From the NCBI RefSeq assembly GCF_963558545.1, contig NZ_CAUWHO010000010.1, positions 1-64,000 on the forward strand: a stretch of DNA of 64,000 nucleotides. The letters run 5' to 3'. The stretch is from Tyzzerella sp963558545 (GTDB taxonomy: Bacteria; Bacillota; Clostridia; Lachnospirales; CAG-274). Of this stretch, positions 16,010 to 24,375 are shown in pieces. The stretch's first letter is position 1. Each line of letters opens with the position of its first letter. The position numbers were made by a program, and so were the translations under genes. Below the pieces are notes generated by a model, which worked only from the letters and a program-made list of their open reading frames with translations, made no database searches and was not told where the DNA came from.

Positions 16010-17047
16010 TTGCAAAAGAGTGAAAAAATGATAATAGTTTTTTTGCTTATATGTATATTTATAGTTAATATATTTATATTTTTTATACTTAAAATAGATA
16101 AAACAATAAATAAAGGGATAGATGATAAAATAATATATGTAACAAAAATGGGAAAAATTGCATATGAAGTTTATCAAAATGACAAAATAATAGAAATATT
16201 TGAAGATTATGATAAGGCTTTAGAATACGCCAGAAAGTACGAAAACTCATCTATAAAAAAATCTGGAGATTACAAATGGATATGGGATAGCAACCCACCT
16301 TATGAAGTGTATCAAGGGTATAAACTTTTAAAAAAATTTGTAAACTATAGCGAGGCTTTAGAATATGCTAAAAAATATGAAAACTCATCTGTATTTTTTA
16401 GAGAAAGTAACACTTTTATATGGGATAGCCAAACTGTTATAAAAAATAGTTATCATATAGAAAATGTACCATTTATAGGGCAATATCCAGAGCTTTTTAG
16501 AGGTTGTGAGGTTACAAGCCTTTCTATGCTTTTAAACTATAAGCGTATAAATGTAAATAAAATGGAGTTAGCAGAAAATATAAAAAAAGAGCCTTTTACA
16601 TTTACATTAGAAGGAAATACATACAATGGAAATCCACATCAAGGTTTTGTAGGAGATATATACTCTAAAGAAAATGCTGGATATGGTGTTTATAATGAGC
16701 CTATATATAACCTTTTAAAACAATATGTAGGAGGCAAGGCATTAAACCTTACAGGAGCAAATTTTAATGATTTATACTATTATATAAATAAAAATTCTCC
16801 AATATGGGTTATAATAAATACAAGATTTAAAGCTTTGCAAGAACAAGAATTTAATTACCTTAATACAACAAGAGGTAATGTAAGATTTACATACAGAGAA
16901 CATTCTGTTTTAATAACAGGATATGACAGTCAGTATATATATTATAATGACCCTATGTATCCAGGTATGACACAAAAAACTTTAAAAGCAGACTTTATAA
17001 AGGCTTGGGAGCAAATGGGAAAACAAGCAATAACTTATGCTCCATAA
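16010..17047 (+). CDS. Membrane-anchored C39-like cysteine peptidase family protein
   Basis: 345 residues from a TTG start (AGGAGG 8 bp before it; the next in-frame ATG is 18 bp further and has no site). One N-terminal membrane helix (about residues 7-28). Then two tandem repeats of about 42 residues (about 52-94 and 98-140), each with YEVYQ, a ...EALEYAKKYENSS stretch and W/F-IWDS at the end. The C-terminal part resembles Peptidase_C39_2 (YvpB-like): Cys166 in RGCEVTSL, His298 in EHSVLITGYD and Asp314 in YYNDP are the likely catalytic residues. Probably extracellular; substrate unknown. It is first to the right of the origin. Confidence 0.75.
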   Translation: MQKSEKMIIVFLLICIFIVNIFIFFILKIDKTINKGIDDKIIYVTKMGKIAYEVYQNDKIIEIFEDYDKALEYARKYENSSIKKSGDYKWIWDSNPPYEVYQGYKLLKKFVNYSEALEYAKKYENSSVFFRESNTFIWDSQTVIKNSYHIENVPFIGQYPELFRGCEVTSLSMLLNYKRINVNKMELAENIKKEPFTFTLEGNTYNGNPHQGFVGDIYSKENAGYGVYNEPIYNLLKQYVGGKALNLTGANFNDLYYYINKNSPIWVIINTRFKALQEQEFNYLNTTRGNVRFTYREHSVLITGYDSQYIYYNDPMYPGMTQKTLKADFIKAWEQMGKQAITYAP

Positions 17048-17068
17048 AACAAAAAAGAGGTGTAATAA

Positions 17069-18427
17069 ATGAATAAATTAAAAGTTATAATATTAGCAGG
17101 TGGGCAAGGTACAAGAATGAAATCTAAAATACCAAAAGTATTACACAAGGTATTAGATAGAACTATGATAGATTATGTTATAGAGGCATCAAACGATGTT
17201 AATGCTGATGATATAATGGTTATAGTAGGCCACCAAAGTGCTATGGTAAAAGGTGTTTTAGGTTCTGACATAAAATATGGATACCAAAAACAACAATTAG
17301 GTACAGGGCACGCTGTTATGCAAGCACTAGACTTTATAGGCGATGACGAAAATATATTAATATTATATGGAGATACGCCACTTATAAAAAAAGAAACATT
17401 ACAAAAGCTTATTAGAATACACAACAAAGAAAGAAACTATGCAACTGTTATATCATCTTTTGTAGATAATCCAACAGGATATGGTAGGATAGTTAGAGAA
17501 AATGGTATATTTAATAAAATAGTAGAACAAAAAGATACTAGCGATAGAGAGGCAAAAATAAATGAAATAAATACAGGTGTATATATATTTAATTCTAATG
17601 CTTTAAAATCTGCTTTAGACAATCTTTCTAACAATAACTCTCAAAACGAATATTATTTAACGGATACATTAGAAATTATAAAAAATACAGGAAATAAAGT
17701 TGGTATAATGATAGCTGATGATAACGAGGAGTTTTTAGGTGTAAACTCTAAATATGAACTGGCAACAGCTATTAATGTTATGAAAAAAAGGATAAATAAA
17801 TACCATATGGATAATGGGATAACTATAGAAGACCCTAATAACACATACATAGGTAAAGATGTTATAATAGGAGAAGATACAGTTATATTACCAGGTTGTA
17901 TAATAGAAGGAAAAACAACTATTGGTAGCGATTGTTTAATAGGTCCATATGCAAAGATAAATAACACAGAAATAAAAAATTGTGTAAATATAACTCAATC
18001 TACTATTTTAAATTCGTTTATAAATAGCTATACAACAGTAGGACCTTATGCTTATTTAAGGCCTAATAGTAATATAGGAGAACACGTAAAAATAGGAGAT
18101 TTTGTAGAAATAAAAAATTCTACAATAGATGATAATACTAAAGTATCTCACTTAACATATATAGGGGATTCTGATGTAGGTAAAAATGTAAACTTTGGTT
18201 GTGGTACTGTTACTGTAAATTATGATGGAAAATATAAACATAGAACAGTTATAGAAGATGATGCTTTTATAGGTTGTAATACAAACCTTATAGCACCTGT
18301 TAAAATAGGGAAAAATGCCTCTACTGGTGCAGGCTCTACAATAACAAATGATGTACCACAAAATGCTTTAGCTATATCTAGGGTAAAAGACCAAATTAAT
18401 AAACTAGACTATAATAACAATAAATAA
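17069..18427 (+). CDS. glmU: Bifunctional UDP-GlcNAc pyrophosphorylase / GlcN-1-phosphate acetyltransferase
   Basis: 452 residues. The N-terminal uridyltransferase domain has LAGGQGTRMKSKIPKVLHKV at residues 8-27; the C-terminal left-handed beta-helix (about 250-450) shows hexapeptide repeats and the acetyltransferase residues in YAYLRPNSNIGEHVKIGDFVE and NYDGKYKHRTVIEDDAFIG. It makes UDP-GlcNAc for peptidoglycan and other cell wall polymers. ATG start with AAGAGGTG. It lies 21 bp after the C39 protein gene and ends with its own terminator. Confidence 0.96.
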   Translation: MNKLKVIILAGGQGTRMKSKIPKVLHKVLDRTMIDYVIEASNDVNADDIMVIVGHQSAMVKGVLGSDIKYGYQKQQLGTGHAVMQALDFIGDDENILILYGDTPLIKKETLQKLIRIHNKERNYATVISSFVDNPTGYGRIVRENGIFNKIVEQKDTSDREAKINEINTGVYIFNSNALKSALDNLSNNNSQNEYYLTDTLEIIKNTGNKVGIMIADDNEEFLGVNSKYELATAINVMKKRINKYHMDNGITIEDPNNTYIGKDVIIGEDTVILPGCIIEGKTTIGSDCLIGPYAKINNTEIKNCVNITQSTILNSFINSYTTVGPYAYLRPNSNIGEHVKIGDFVEIKNSTIDDNTKVSHLTYIGDSDVGKNVNFGCGTVTVNYDGKYKHRTVIEDDAFIGCNTNLIAPVKIGKNASTGAGSTITNDVPQNALAISRVKDQINKLDYNNNK

Positions 18428-18432
18428 TACCT

Positions 18433-18474
18433 AAAATATGCACAAATATATATTTTGTATTTGTGCATATTTTT
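18433..18474 (+). terminator. Terminator after glmU
   Basis: AAAATATGCACAAATA pairs with TATTTGTGCATATTTT, 6 bp after the glmU stop. Confidence 0.88.
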
Positions 18475-18527
18475 GATTAAAAAATTCATTTAATTTGCAC
18501 TTACATTTTAAATTTATAATAAAATGC

Positions 18528-18556
18528 TTGCAATAGATTTTAATATGTGATATAAT
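18528..18556 (+). promoter_or_regulatory. Promoter of rpsF-ssb-rpsR
   Basis: TTGCAA (18528-18533), 17-bp spacer ending in TGTGA, and TATAAT (18551-18556). A leader of about 60 nt follows with a small TCTCT / AGAGA hairpin before the AAGGAGG site. Confidence 0.88.
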
Positions 18557-18621
18557 TTCAAATTGGATACAATCCTTGTTCTCTTTTTTAGAGAGCCAAA
18601 GACCAAAAGGAGGTGTAAAGA

Positions 18622-18909
18622 ATGAATAAATACGAATTAGCAGTTATTGTTAAACCAACATTAGAAGAAGAAGCTCTTAAAGCTGAATTTGAAAGCGTTC
18701 AAGAAATTATCACTAAATTTGGTGGTACTATCGAGAAAGTTGATGATTGGGGCAAACGTAAACTTGCTTACGAAATTAAAAAATTCAATGAAGGTTTCTA
18801 CAACTTTATCACTTTTACAGCTAATAGCGAAACTCCAATTGAAATTGAACGTCGTATGCGTATTAAAGAAAACGTTCTTCGTTACTTAGTTGTTCGCGAA
18901 GAAGCTTAA
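18622..18909 (+). CDS. rpsF: 30S ribosomal protein S6
   Basis: 95 residues, normal size. It binds S18 and 16S rRNA in the platform of the small subunit. The opening NKYELAVIVKPTLEEEAL and the RRMRIKENVLRYLVVR segment are typical of bS6. Codon use is visibly more C-rich at third positions (e.g. TTC, AAC, CGT) than in neighbours, as expected for a highly expressed gene. It heads the conserved rpsF-ssb-rpsR operon behind a near-consensus promoter. Confidence 0.97.
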   Translation: MNKYELAVIVKPTLEEEALKAEFESVQEIITKFGGTIEKVDDWGKRKLAYEIKKFNEGFYNFITFTANSETPIEIERRMRIKENVLRYLVVREEA

Positions 18910-18925
18910 TTTGTGAGGTGCTTTT

Positions 18926-19399
18926 ATGAATAAGGTTATAATATCTGGTAGGCTCACTAGAGACCCAGAAATGCGATATTCTCAAAGTGCAGAACCAATA
19001 GCTGTTACACGTTTTAGTGTAGCTGTTAATCGCCGTTTTAAAAGAGATGGCGAACCAGATGCAGATTTTATAAACTGTGTTTCTTTTGGTAAAACTGCAG
19101 AGTTTATTGGTAAATATTTTTCTAAAGGCAAAATGATAGGAATTGTTGGTTCTCTTAGAACAAGCTCTTGGACAGATAATACTAATGGCCAAAAGCGTTT
19201 TTCTACAGATGTTCAAGTGGAAGAAGCCGAATTTTTAGAGAGTAAATCATCTTCTGAAAGCTATCAACAAGAAGATATGCCTAAAAATATGTCTAGTGTA
19301 CAAAATACAATGGATAATAGCCCACAAAATAATATGCAACAAAGTGAAGATTTCTATAGTATAGAAACTAGTGTAGATGATGACAATCTACCGTTTTAA
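18926..19399 (+). CDS. ssb: Single-stranded DNA-binding protein
   Basis: 157 residues. An OB-fold domain occupies about residues 1-108 (NKVIISGRLTRDPEMRYS, FGKTAEFIGKYFSKGKMIGIVGSL), followed by a Ser/Gln/Asn-rich linker and the acidic tip DDDNLPF that recruits replication and repair partners. It is translationally linked to rpsF (16 bp gap) and precedes rpsR, the standard Firmicutes order. Confidence 0.97.
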   Translation: MNKVIISGRLTRDPEMRYSQSAEPIAVTRFSVAVNRRFKRDGEPDADFINCVSFGKTAEFIGKYFSKGKMIGIVGSLRTSSWTDNTNGQKRFSTDVQVEEAEFLESKSSSESYQQEDMPKNMSSVQNTMDNSPQNNMQQSEDFYSIETSVDDDNLPF

Positions 19400-19435
19400 T
19401 AATTTCGTATTAAGTTTATAAAGGAGGTAAAACCG

Positions 19436-19666
19436 ATGATTAACAAAAAACGTGGTAAAAGAAAAAAACGTGTTTGTGCTTTTTGTGCTGAAAAAGTAGA
19501 TTTTGTTGATTACAAAGATACTGCTAAGCTTAAAAAATATATTTCTGAAAGAGGAAAAATATTACCTAGAAGAATAACTGGCAACTGTGCAAAACACCAA
19601 AGAGTTTTAACATTAGCTATTAAAAGAGCTAGACACGTTGCTTTACTTGCATATACACAAGATTAA
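19436..19666 (+). CDS. rpsR: 30S ribosomal protein S18
   Basis: 76 residues. The N-terminal Lys/Arg-rich start and the RGKILPRRITGNCAKHQRVLTLAIKRARHVALLAY core are diagnostic of bS18. Cys13, Cys16 and Cys57 are present; Cys13/Cys16 recall the zinc-binding variety of some ribosomal proteins. GGAGG site before ATG. Last gene of the rpsF operon, followed by a strong terminator. Confidence 0.97.
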   Translation: MINKKRGKRKKRVCAFCAEKVDFVDYKDTAKLKKYISERGKILPRRITGNCAKHQRVLTLAIKRARHVALLAYTQD

Positions 19667-19673
19667 TTTTTTT

Positions 19674-19706
19674 AAGGCTAGCTTATAACCATTTTAAGCT
19701 AGCCTT
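19674..19706 (+). terminator. Terminator of rpsF operon
   Basis: AAGGCTAGCTTA pairs with TAAGCTAGCCTT and is followed by TATT. It is preceded by a T-run. Confidence 0.9.
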
Positions 19707-19731
19707 TATTAGATATAATTAATATTAATTG

Positions 19732-19792
19732 ATATTTTATTAATAAAAATTATATTATTTAATATTCACATTAGTTTTTATTAATAAAATAT
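19732..19792. repeat. 18-bp perfect inverted repeat upstream of comFB
   Basis: ATATTTTATTAATAAAAA (19732-19749) and its exact reverse complement (19775-19792) flank a 25-bp AT-rich loop. It is not followed by a T-run and does not sit at a gene end. It may be an operator or a cruciform; the function is unknown. Confidence 0.7.
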
Positions 19793-19896
19793 ATATCAAT
19801 ATTTACTTTTAGACATAAAATATCTAAAAAATTACTTTTAATAAATAATAGTTATGTGTACAATGTATATATTTGTATACAAAATACATATTAGTA

Positions 19897-19925
19897 TTGA
19901 AAAAATAAACAAAATATGATATAAT
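19897..19925 (+). promoter_or_regulatory. Promoter of comFB-aroK
   Basis: TTGAAA (19897-19902), 17-bp spacer ending TATGA, TATAAT (19920-19925), 34 bp upstream of the comFB start. Confidence 0.8.
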
Positions 19926-19958
19926 CTACTAAATATTATTTATAAAGGAGGTTTTCAT

Positions 19959-20246
19959 ATGAAAGATAAAATGCAACTTAAAAATTATATGGAAGACTTA
20001 GTAGCTAACCAATTAATAAATATTATGGAAGAAAACAACTGTACCTGTTTTTGTGAAAAATGCAAAGCAGATATAACAGCTATTGCTCTTAATCACCTAC
20101 CTACAAAATATGTAGCAACAGAAAAAGGTGTTTGTTATGCAAAGCTTAGTCTATATGAAAATCAATGTACGATAGATATTATCACAGCTATAACTAATGC
20201 TATAAAAATTGTCAAAGGTAACCCAAGGCACAATATTGATGAATAA
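19959..20246 (+). CDS. comFB: Late competence development ComFB family protein
   Basis: 95 residues. The Cys cluster CTCFCEKCKADITAIALNHLPTKYV (about residues 29-52) and the overall length match the ComFB family. In Bacillus subtilis comFB lies inside the comF competence operon but its own role is unclear; in other bacteria the family is associated with motility or second-messenger signalling. ATG start with AAGGAGG. It overlaps the following aroK by 8 bp, so both are co-translated. Confidence 0.82.
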   Translation: MKDKMQLKNYMEDLVANQLINIMEENNCTCFCEKCKADITAIALNHLPTKYVATEKGVCYAKLSLYENQCTIDIITAITNAIKIVKGNPRHNIDE

Positions 20247-20757
20247 AAAAAATGTTATCTTAATAGGGTTTATGGGGTGTGGCAAAACTACTGTTGGCAG
20301 AGAGCTTGCTAAAAATATTAATTTTCGTTTTATAGATACGGATTATATGATACAAAAAGAAGAAAGTAAGTCAATAGAGAAAATTTTTGACACATTTGGT
20401 GAACAATATTTTAGAAAAATAGAAAAAAATGTATGTTATAGAGTTTCTAATTTTAAAAATTGTGTTATTTCTACTGGTGGAGGCATTATTAAGAGCGAAG
20501 AAAATATGATAAACCTAAAAAAAACAGGTACTATAATATATCTTAGAGCTACTCCACAAAAAATATATAAAAATCTAAAATATGATAACAAAAGACCTTT
20601 ATTAAAAAATAAAGATAAAATTAAGATAATATGTGATTTACTAAATGAGAGAAGTTATCTATATGAAAAATATGCAGATATTATCGTAGATGTAGACGAT
20701 AATTCTCCATTTGTTTTAGCAAAAATTATAAAAAATAATATAAAGAGTATATTATGA
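20239..20757 (+). CDS. aroK: Shikimate kinase
   Basis: 172 residues from the ATG at 20239, which lies inside the comFB end. A TTG at 20209 in the same frame has no ribosome binding site and would add ten unconserved residues. Walker A is IGFMGCGKTTVGREL; the shikimate-binding FRKIE and STGGG motifs follow, and the LID segment has RPLLK. It phosphorylates shikimate in chorismate synthesis. No other aromatic pathway gene is nearby. Confidence 0.93.
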   Translation: MNKKNVILIGFMGCGKTTVGRELAKNINFRFIDTDYMIQKEESKSIEKIFDTFGEQYFRKIEKNVCYRVSNFKNCVISTGGGIIKSEENMINLKKTGTIIYLRATPQKIYKNLKYDNKRPLLKNKDKIKIICDLLNERSYLYEKYADIIVDVDDNSPFVLAKIIKNNIKSIL

Positions 20758-20806
20758 TAAAAATATTAAATAATAAACATAAGTGAACTTTAAGGAGGCT
20801 AATTTA

Positions 20807-21367
20807 ATGATTTCAGCTGGTGATTTTAGAAATGGTGTTACAATAGAGTATGAAGGAGATATATTTGTTATATTAGAATTTCAACATGTAAAACCTGGTA
20901 AAGGTGCTGCATTTGTTAGAACAAAAATTAAAAATCTTGTTACAGGTGCAGTAGTAGAAAAAACTTTTAGACCTTCAGAAAAAATGGGAAGAGCACACAT
21001 TGATAGAAAAGATATGAGCTATTTATATAATGATGGAGAGCTTTACCATTTTATGGATAATGAAAGCTATGAGCAAATAGCTGTTAATGCATCAGATGTT
21101 GGCGATACTTTAAAATTTGTTAAAGAAAATGAGATAGTAAAGGTTCTTTCTTATAATGGAAATGTTTTTGGTATAGAACCTCCTTTATTTGTAGAGCTTG
21201 AAATTATAGAAACAGAACCAGGATTTAAAGGAGATACTGCAACAGGTGCTACAAAACCAGCAGTTGTAGAAACAGGAGTTTCTGTAAATGTTCCTTTATT
21301 CTTAGAACAAGGTGAAAAAATTAAGATAGATACTCGTACTGGCGAATACTTAGGTAGAGCTAATTAA
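20807..21367 (+). CDS. efp: Translation elongation factor P
   Basis: 186 residues from ATG 20807 (AAGGAGG 9 bp before); an upstream in-frame ATG at 20783 lacks a site. EF-P relieves ribosome stalling at polyproline. Three beta-barrel domains; the tip loop has PGKGAAFVR with Lys32 as the modifiable residue. The C-terminus has the family signature GEKIKIDTRTGEYLGRA. It follows aroK by 49 bp and ends at a terminator. Confidence 0.96.
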   Translation: MISAGDFRNGVTIEYEGDIFVILEFQHVKPGKGAAFVRTKIKNLVTGAVVEKTFRPSEKMGRAHIDRKDMSYLYNDGELYHFMDNESYEQIAVNASDVGDTLKFVKENEIVKVLSYNGNVFGIEPPLFVELEIIETEPGFKGDTATGATKPAVVETGVSVNVPLFLEQGEKIKIDTRTGEYLGRAN

Positions 21368-21371
21368 TAAT

Positions 21372-21404
21372 AAAAAGCTATATGTAACATACATATAGCT
21401 TTTT
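21372..21404 (+). terminator. Terminator after efp
   Basis: AAAAAGCTATATGT pairs with ACATATAGCTTTTT. Confidence 0.9.
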
Positions 21405-21484
21405 ATTATTAATTAAAATAGTATTTAATATTTTATAATAAAATTACAAAAAAATAATTAATAAAAAATTATATCATAACTATT

Positions 21485-21559
21485 TTATCAACATAAATAT
21501 ATTAGTATATTAATTAATATATGTTATGTGGATAAAATAATTTATAAAAGTTATAAACA
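21485..21559. promoter_or_regulatory. DnaA-box cluster upstream of zupT
   Basis: A consensus box TGTGGATAA lies at 21527-21535, a TTATCAACA variant at 21485-21493 and TTATAAACA at 21551-21559, just upstream of a sigma-A promoter. The density resembles the origin rather than random AT-rich DNA. Confidence 0.5.
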
Positions 21560-21560
21560 T

Positions 21561-21589
21561 TTGACAAAATTAGTATAAAGTGGTATACT
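21561..21589 (+). promoter_or_regulatory. Promoter of zupT
   Basis: TTGACA (21561-21566), 17 bp, TATACT (21584-21589), 39 bp before the start codon. Confidence 0.88.
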
Positions 21590-21628
21590 TTTAAACAAGT
21601 TAGCATAGACTAACGAAAAGGAGGAATT

Positions 21629-22414
21629 ATGGAAAATTATTTATTTGCCTTTTTATTAACTTTAATTGCAGGGTTAAGCACAGGTATAGGGAGTATTATA
21701 TCTCTTTTAACTAAAACTACTAATAAAAAATTTTTATCTATTAGTTTAGGTTTTTCTGCAGGTGTGATGATATATGTATCTATGATAGAAATATTTTTTA
21801 AAGCTAAGGATAGCCTTGTTTTAGAATTGGGTGAGAAGGTAGGATATGTAATAACAACTATATCTTTCTTTTTAGGTATGTTATTTATAGCCATTATAGA
21901 TAAACTAATACCATCTGATGAAAATCCTCACGAAATACAAAATACAACAGATAAAAATAATAAAAAATTAGCACGAATGGGATTATTTACAGCTTTAGCA
22001 ATAGCAATTCATAACTTTCCTGAAGGGCTTGCAACTTTTATTTCTGCATTACAAGAGCCAAGCGTAGCCATACCTATTGTTGTTGCAATAGCAATCCATA
22101 ATATACCAGAAGGTATAGCAGTATCTGTACCTATATATTATGCTACTGGGTCTAAGAAAAAGGCTTTTACCTATTCTTTTTTATCTGGCTTATCAGAGCC
22201 AATTGGTGCAATAATTGGTTGGTTATTGTTAATGCCTATAATGAATAATATAGTTTTTGGTGTTATTTTTGCTATGGTTGGTGGGATTATGGTATTTATA
22301 TCTTTTGATGAGCTTTTACCTAGTGCTAGAGAATATGGAGAGCATCATTTATCAATATATGGGTTAATATTTGGTATGGTTGTTATGGCTATTAGCTTAG
22401 TATTATTTGCATAA
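21629..22414 (+). CDS. zupT: ZIP-family divalent metal (zinc) transporter ZupT
   Basis: 261 residues with about eight membrane segments. The ZIP metal-transport signatures HNFPEGLAT (about residues 128-136) and HNIPEGIAVSVP (about 157-168) carry the His/Glu pairs of the binuclear metal site, and SGLSEPIGAIIG follows. It likely imports Zn2+, with possible Fe2+ or Mn2+ use. ATG start after AAAGGAGG. It is monocistronic. Confidence 0.92.
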   Translation: MENYLFAFLLTLIAGLSTGIGSIISLLTKTTNKKFLSISLGFSAGVMIYVSMIEIFFKAKDSLVLELGEKVGYVITTISFFLGMLFIAIIDKLIPSDENPHEIQNTTDKNNKKLARMGLFTALAIAIHNFPEGLATFISALQEPSVAIPIVVAIAIHNIPEGIAVSVPIYYATGSKKKAFTYSFLSGLSEPIGAIIGWLLLMPIMNNIVFGVIFAMVGGIMVFISFDELLPSAREYGEHHLSIYGLIFGMVVMAISLVLFA

Positions 22415-22440
22415 AAAGAGTAACTATTGTTACTCTTTTT
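22413..22440 (+). terminator. Terminator after zupT
   Basis: AAAAAGAGTAAC pairs with GTTACTCTTTTT directly at the stop codon. Confidence 0.88.
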
Positions 22441-22454
22441 ATTAAATATAGTTT

Positions 22455-22506
22455 ATATATAACGTATATTTTTAAGGCAAAATTAATAATAATATACGTT
22501 ATATAT
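22455..22506. repeat. 16-bp perfect inverted repeat between zupT and serS
   Basis: ATATATAACGTATATT (22455-22470) and AATATACGTTATATAT (22491-22506) flank a 20-bp loop. The loop text TTTAAGGCAAAATTAATA recalls the Family A segment TTTAAGGAAAAATTATAT, so it may be a decayed relative. It may also end serS transcripts, although the T-run is poor. Confidence 0.6.
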
Positions 22507-22522
22507 GAAATATTAATTATAT

Positions 22523-23794
22523 TTATTTAATTTTGTTTATCCCGCCCATATAAGGTACTAAAACTTCTGGTATAATAATGCTACCATCTTCTTGTTGGAA
22601 ATTTTCTAATATAGCAGATACAGCTCTACCAATAGCAAGTCCACTACCATTTAATGTGTGTACCAATGTAGCTTTGTCTTTAATATTATCTTTAAATTTT
22701 ATATTAGCACGTCTAGCTTGGAAATCTTCAAAGTTAGAACAGCTAGAAATCTCTACGTATCTATTATAGCTTGGTAACCATACCTCTATATCATAAGTCA
22801 TAGCAGAGCTAAACCCTAAATCTCCACCACAAAGCCTTACTACTCTATAAGGAAGATTTAAAAGTTTTAATATATTTTCTGCATCATTTGTAAGTTTTTC
22901 TAATTCTTCATAAGATTTTTCTGGTCTAGTAAATTTAACTAATTCTACTTTATTAAATTGATGTTGACGTATAAGCCCTCTTGTATCACGTCCTGCAGAG
23001 CCAGCCTCTGCTCTAAAACAAGCAGTAAATGCACAATGGCTAATAGTTAAATTGCTACCATCTAATATTTCATCTCTGTAAAGGTTAGTAACAGGTACTT
23101 CTGCCGTAGGTACAAGGTAGTATCCATTGTTAGATACTTTAAACATATCTTCTTCAAATTTTGGTAATTGTCCAGTACCATACATACTATCTTTATTAAC
23201 CATTTGAGGAGGCATAATCTCTACATATCCGTGTTTGTCTATGTGAGTGTCTAGCATAAAGTTTATTAAAGCTCTTTCTAACCTAGCTCCAAGCCCTTTA
23301 TATACAGTAAATCTAGCACCTGTTATTTTTGCTGCACGTCCAAAGTCTAAAATGTCGTGTTGTTCTCCTAAGTCCCAATGAGGTTTTGGTTCAAAGTCAA
23401 ATTTTCTAGGTTCGCCCCATCTTCTTATTTCTTCATTTTCTGTATCATCTAACCCAGCAGGGACTTTTTCATTAGGTGTGTTAGGTATGCTGTATAAAAG
23501 AGTTTTTATTTCCTCATCTACCTCTCTTACGTTATTATCCAACCCTTTTATTTTTTCAGAAAGTTCTTTCATTTCTGTCATAAGCTCTGTTGTATCTTTA
23601 CCCTCTTTTTTTAGTATAGGCACTTGTTTAGATGTAGTGTTTTGTTTATTTTTAAGCTCTTCTACTTGTTGTAAAAGTGTTCTTCTTTTTTCATCTAAAG
23701 TTAAAAAAGATTCTAAATCATATTTTTTACCTCTTTTTTCTAATGCTTTTTTTACACCTTCAAAGTCTTCTCTAATTCTTTTAATATCTAGCAT
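22523..23794 (-). CDS. serS: Seryl-tRNA synthetase
   Basis: 423 residues. The N-terminal antiparallel coiled-coil (about 30-100) binds the long variable arm of tRNA-Ser. The class II catalytic core shows motif 2 ACFRAEAGSAGRDTRGLIRQHQFNKVE and motif 3 LNGSGLAIGRAVSAILEN near the C-terminus. It charges serine onto tRNA-Ser. It is preceded by a T-box leader, so expression should rise when uncharged tRNA-Ser accumulates. Confidence 0.97.
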   Translation of the reverse strand: MLDIKRIREDFEGVKKALEKRGKKYDLESFLTLDEKRRTLLQQVEELKNKQNTTSKQVPILKKEGKDTTELMTEMKELSEKIKGLDNNVREVDEEIKTLLYSIPNTPNEKVPAGLDDTENEEIRRWGEPRKFDFEPKPHWDLGEQHDILDFGRAAKITGARFTVYKGLGARLERALINFMLDTHIDKHGYVEIMPPQMVNKDSMYGTGQLPKFEEDMFKVSNNGYYLVPTAEVPVTNLYRDEILDGSNLTISHCAFTACFRAEAGSAGRDTRGLIRQHQFNKVELVKFTRPEKSYEELEKLTNDAENILKLLNLPYRVVRLCGGDLGFSSAMTYDIEVWLPSYNRYVEISSCSNFEDFQARRANIKFKDNIKDKATLVHTLNGSGLAIGRAVSAILENFQQEDGSIIIPEVLVPYMGGINKIK

Positions 23795-23886
23795 AATATT
23801 ATCTCCTTTATTATTATATTTGTATCTTTATACTTTTAATATAAATATTTGTATTTATTAAATTATATACAAATATTTAAAATAAA

Positions 23887-24132
23887 TACAAAAAGACCCG
23901 TCCCTAAAAAAAGGGACGAGCCAAAAACCCGCGTTGCCACCCAAATTGCTATAAAAATAGCCACTTATTGAAGCTATAAAGGGCTAACCCTTATGGCTTA
24001 ATCACCATAAGCTTTGAAAGTGGAACTCTATAATAAAATGTTAATTTACACCAACCATTAACTCTCTAAAAATTTATATATAGATTAGCTTTCATTCATA
24101 TACAAAAGTATAAACGCCGATACTATTAATTT
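23887..24132 (-). promoter_or_regulatory. T-box riboswitch of serS
   Basis: On the minus strand the leader shows the stem I AGAGAG and GGTTGGTG elements, the T-box sequence GGGTGGCAACGCGGG (23955-23936), and a terminator stem CGTCCC / GGGACG followed by a T-run (ending near 23888). A probable specifier triplet TCC (Ser) appears in GAGTTCCAC within stem I, though TTC (Phe) in the same stretch would be an alternative register. serS downstream supports serine. Confidence 0.92.
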
Positions 24133-24138
24133 TTATAC

Positions 24139-24167
24139 ATTATATCAAATTTTTTTAAAGTATTCAA
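24139..24167 (-). promoter_or_regulatory. Promoter of the serS T-box leader
   Basis: On the minus strand TTGAAT (24167-24162), 17-bp spacer, TATAAT (24144-24139), directly in front of the T-box leader. Confidence 0.88.
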
Positions 24168-24274
24168 GTATTATTTATATAAAAATTATTATAAAAACAA
24201 ATATATAATATATATTTATTTTATTATTATTTTTATAATATATGTATATAAAAATAATAAGTGTAAATAATTAT

Positions 24275-24316
24275 TATATACCACTCATTTCCCCCTAATT
24301 TTTTGAGTGATATATA
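24275..24316. repeat. AT-rich hairpin between serS leader and secreted protein gene
   Basis: TATATA-C-CACTCA (24275-24287) pairs with TGAGTG-A-TATATA (24304-24316) around a 16-nt loop containing CCCCC. No neighbouring reading frame explains it, and no T-run follows. Confidence 0.45.
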
Positions 24317-24330
24317 TTTAATAGTAAAAA

Positions 24331-24373
24331 AAATAAAGGCTACTAATATAATATGTAATAGTCTTTATTTTTT
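24331..24373 (-). terminator. Terminator after the secreted protein gene
   Basis: AAATAAAG..CTA pairs with TAG.CTTTATTT on both strands, with T-runs after it in either direction. It lies downstream of the 24402 gene on the minus strand. Confidence 0.8.
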
Positions 24374-24375
24374 TA

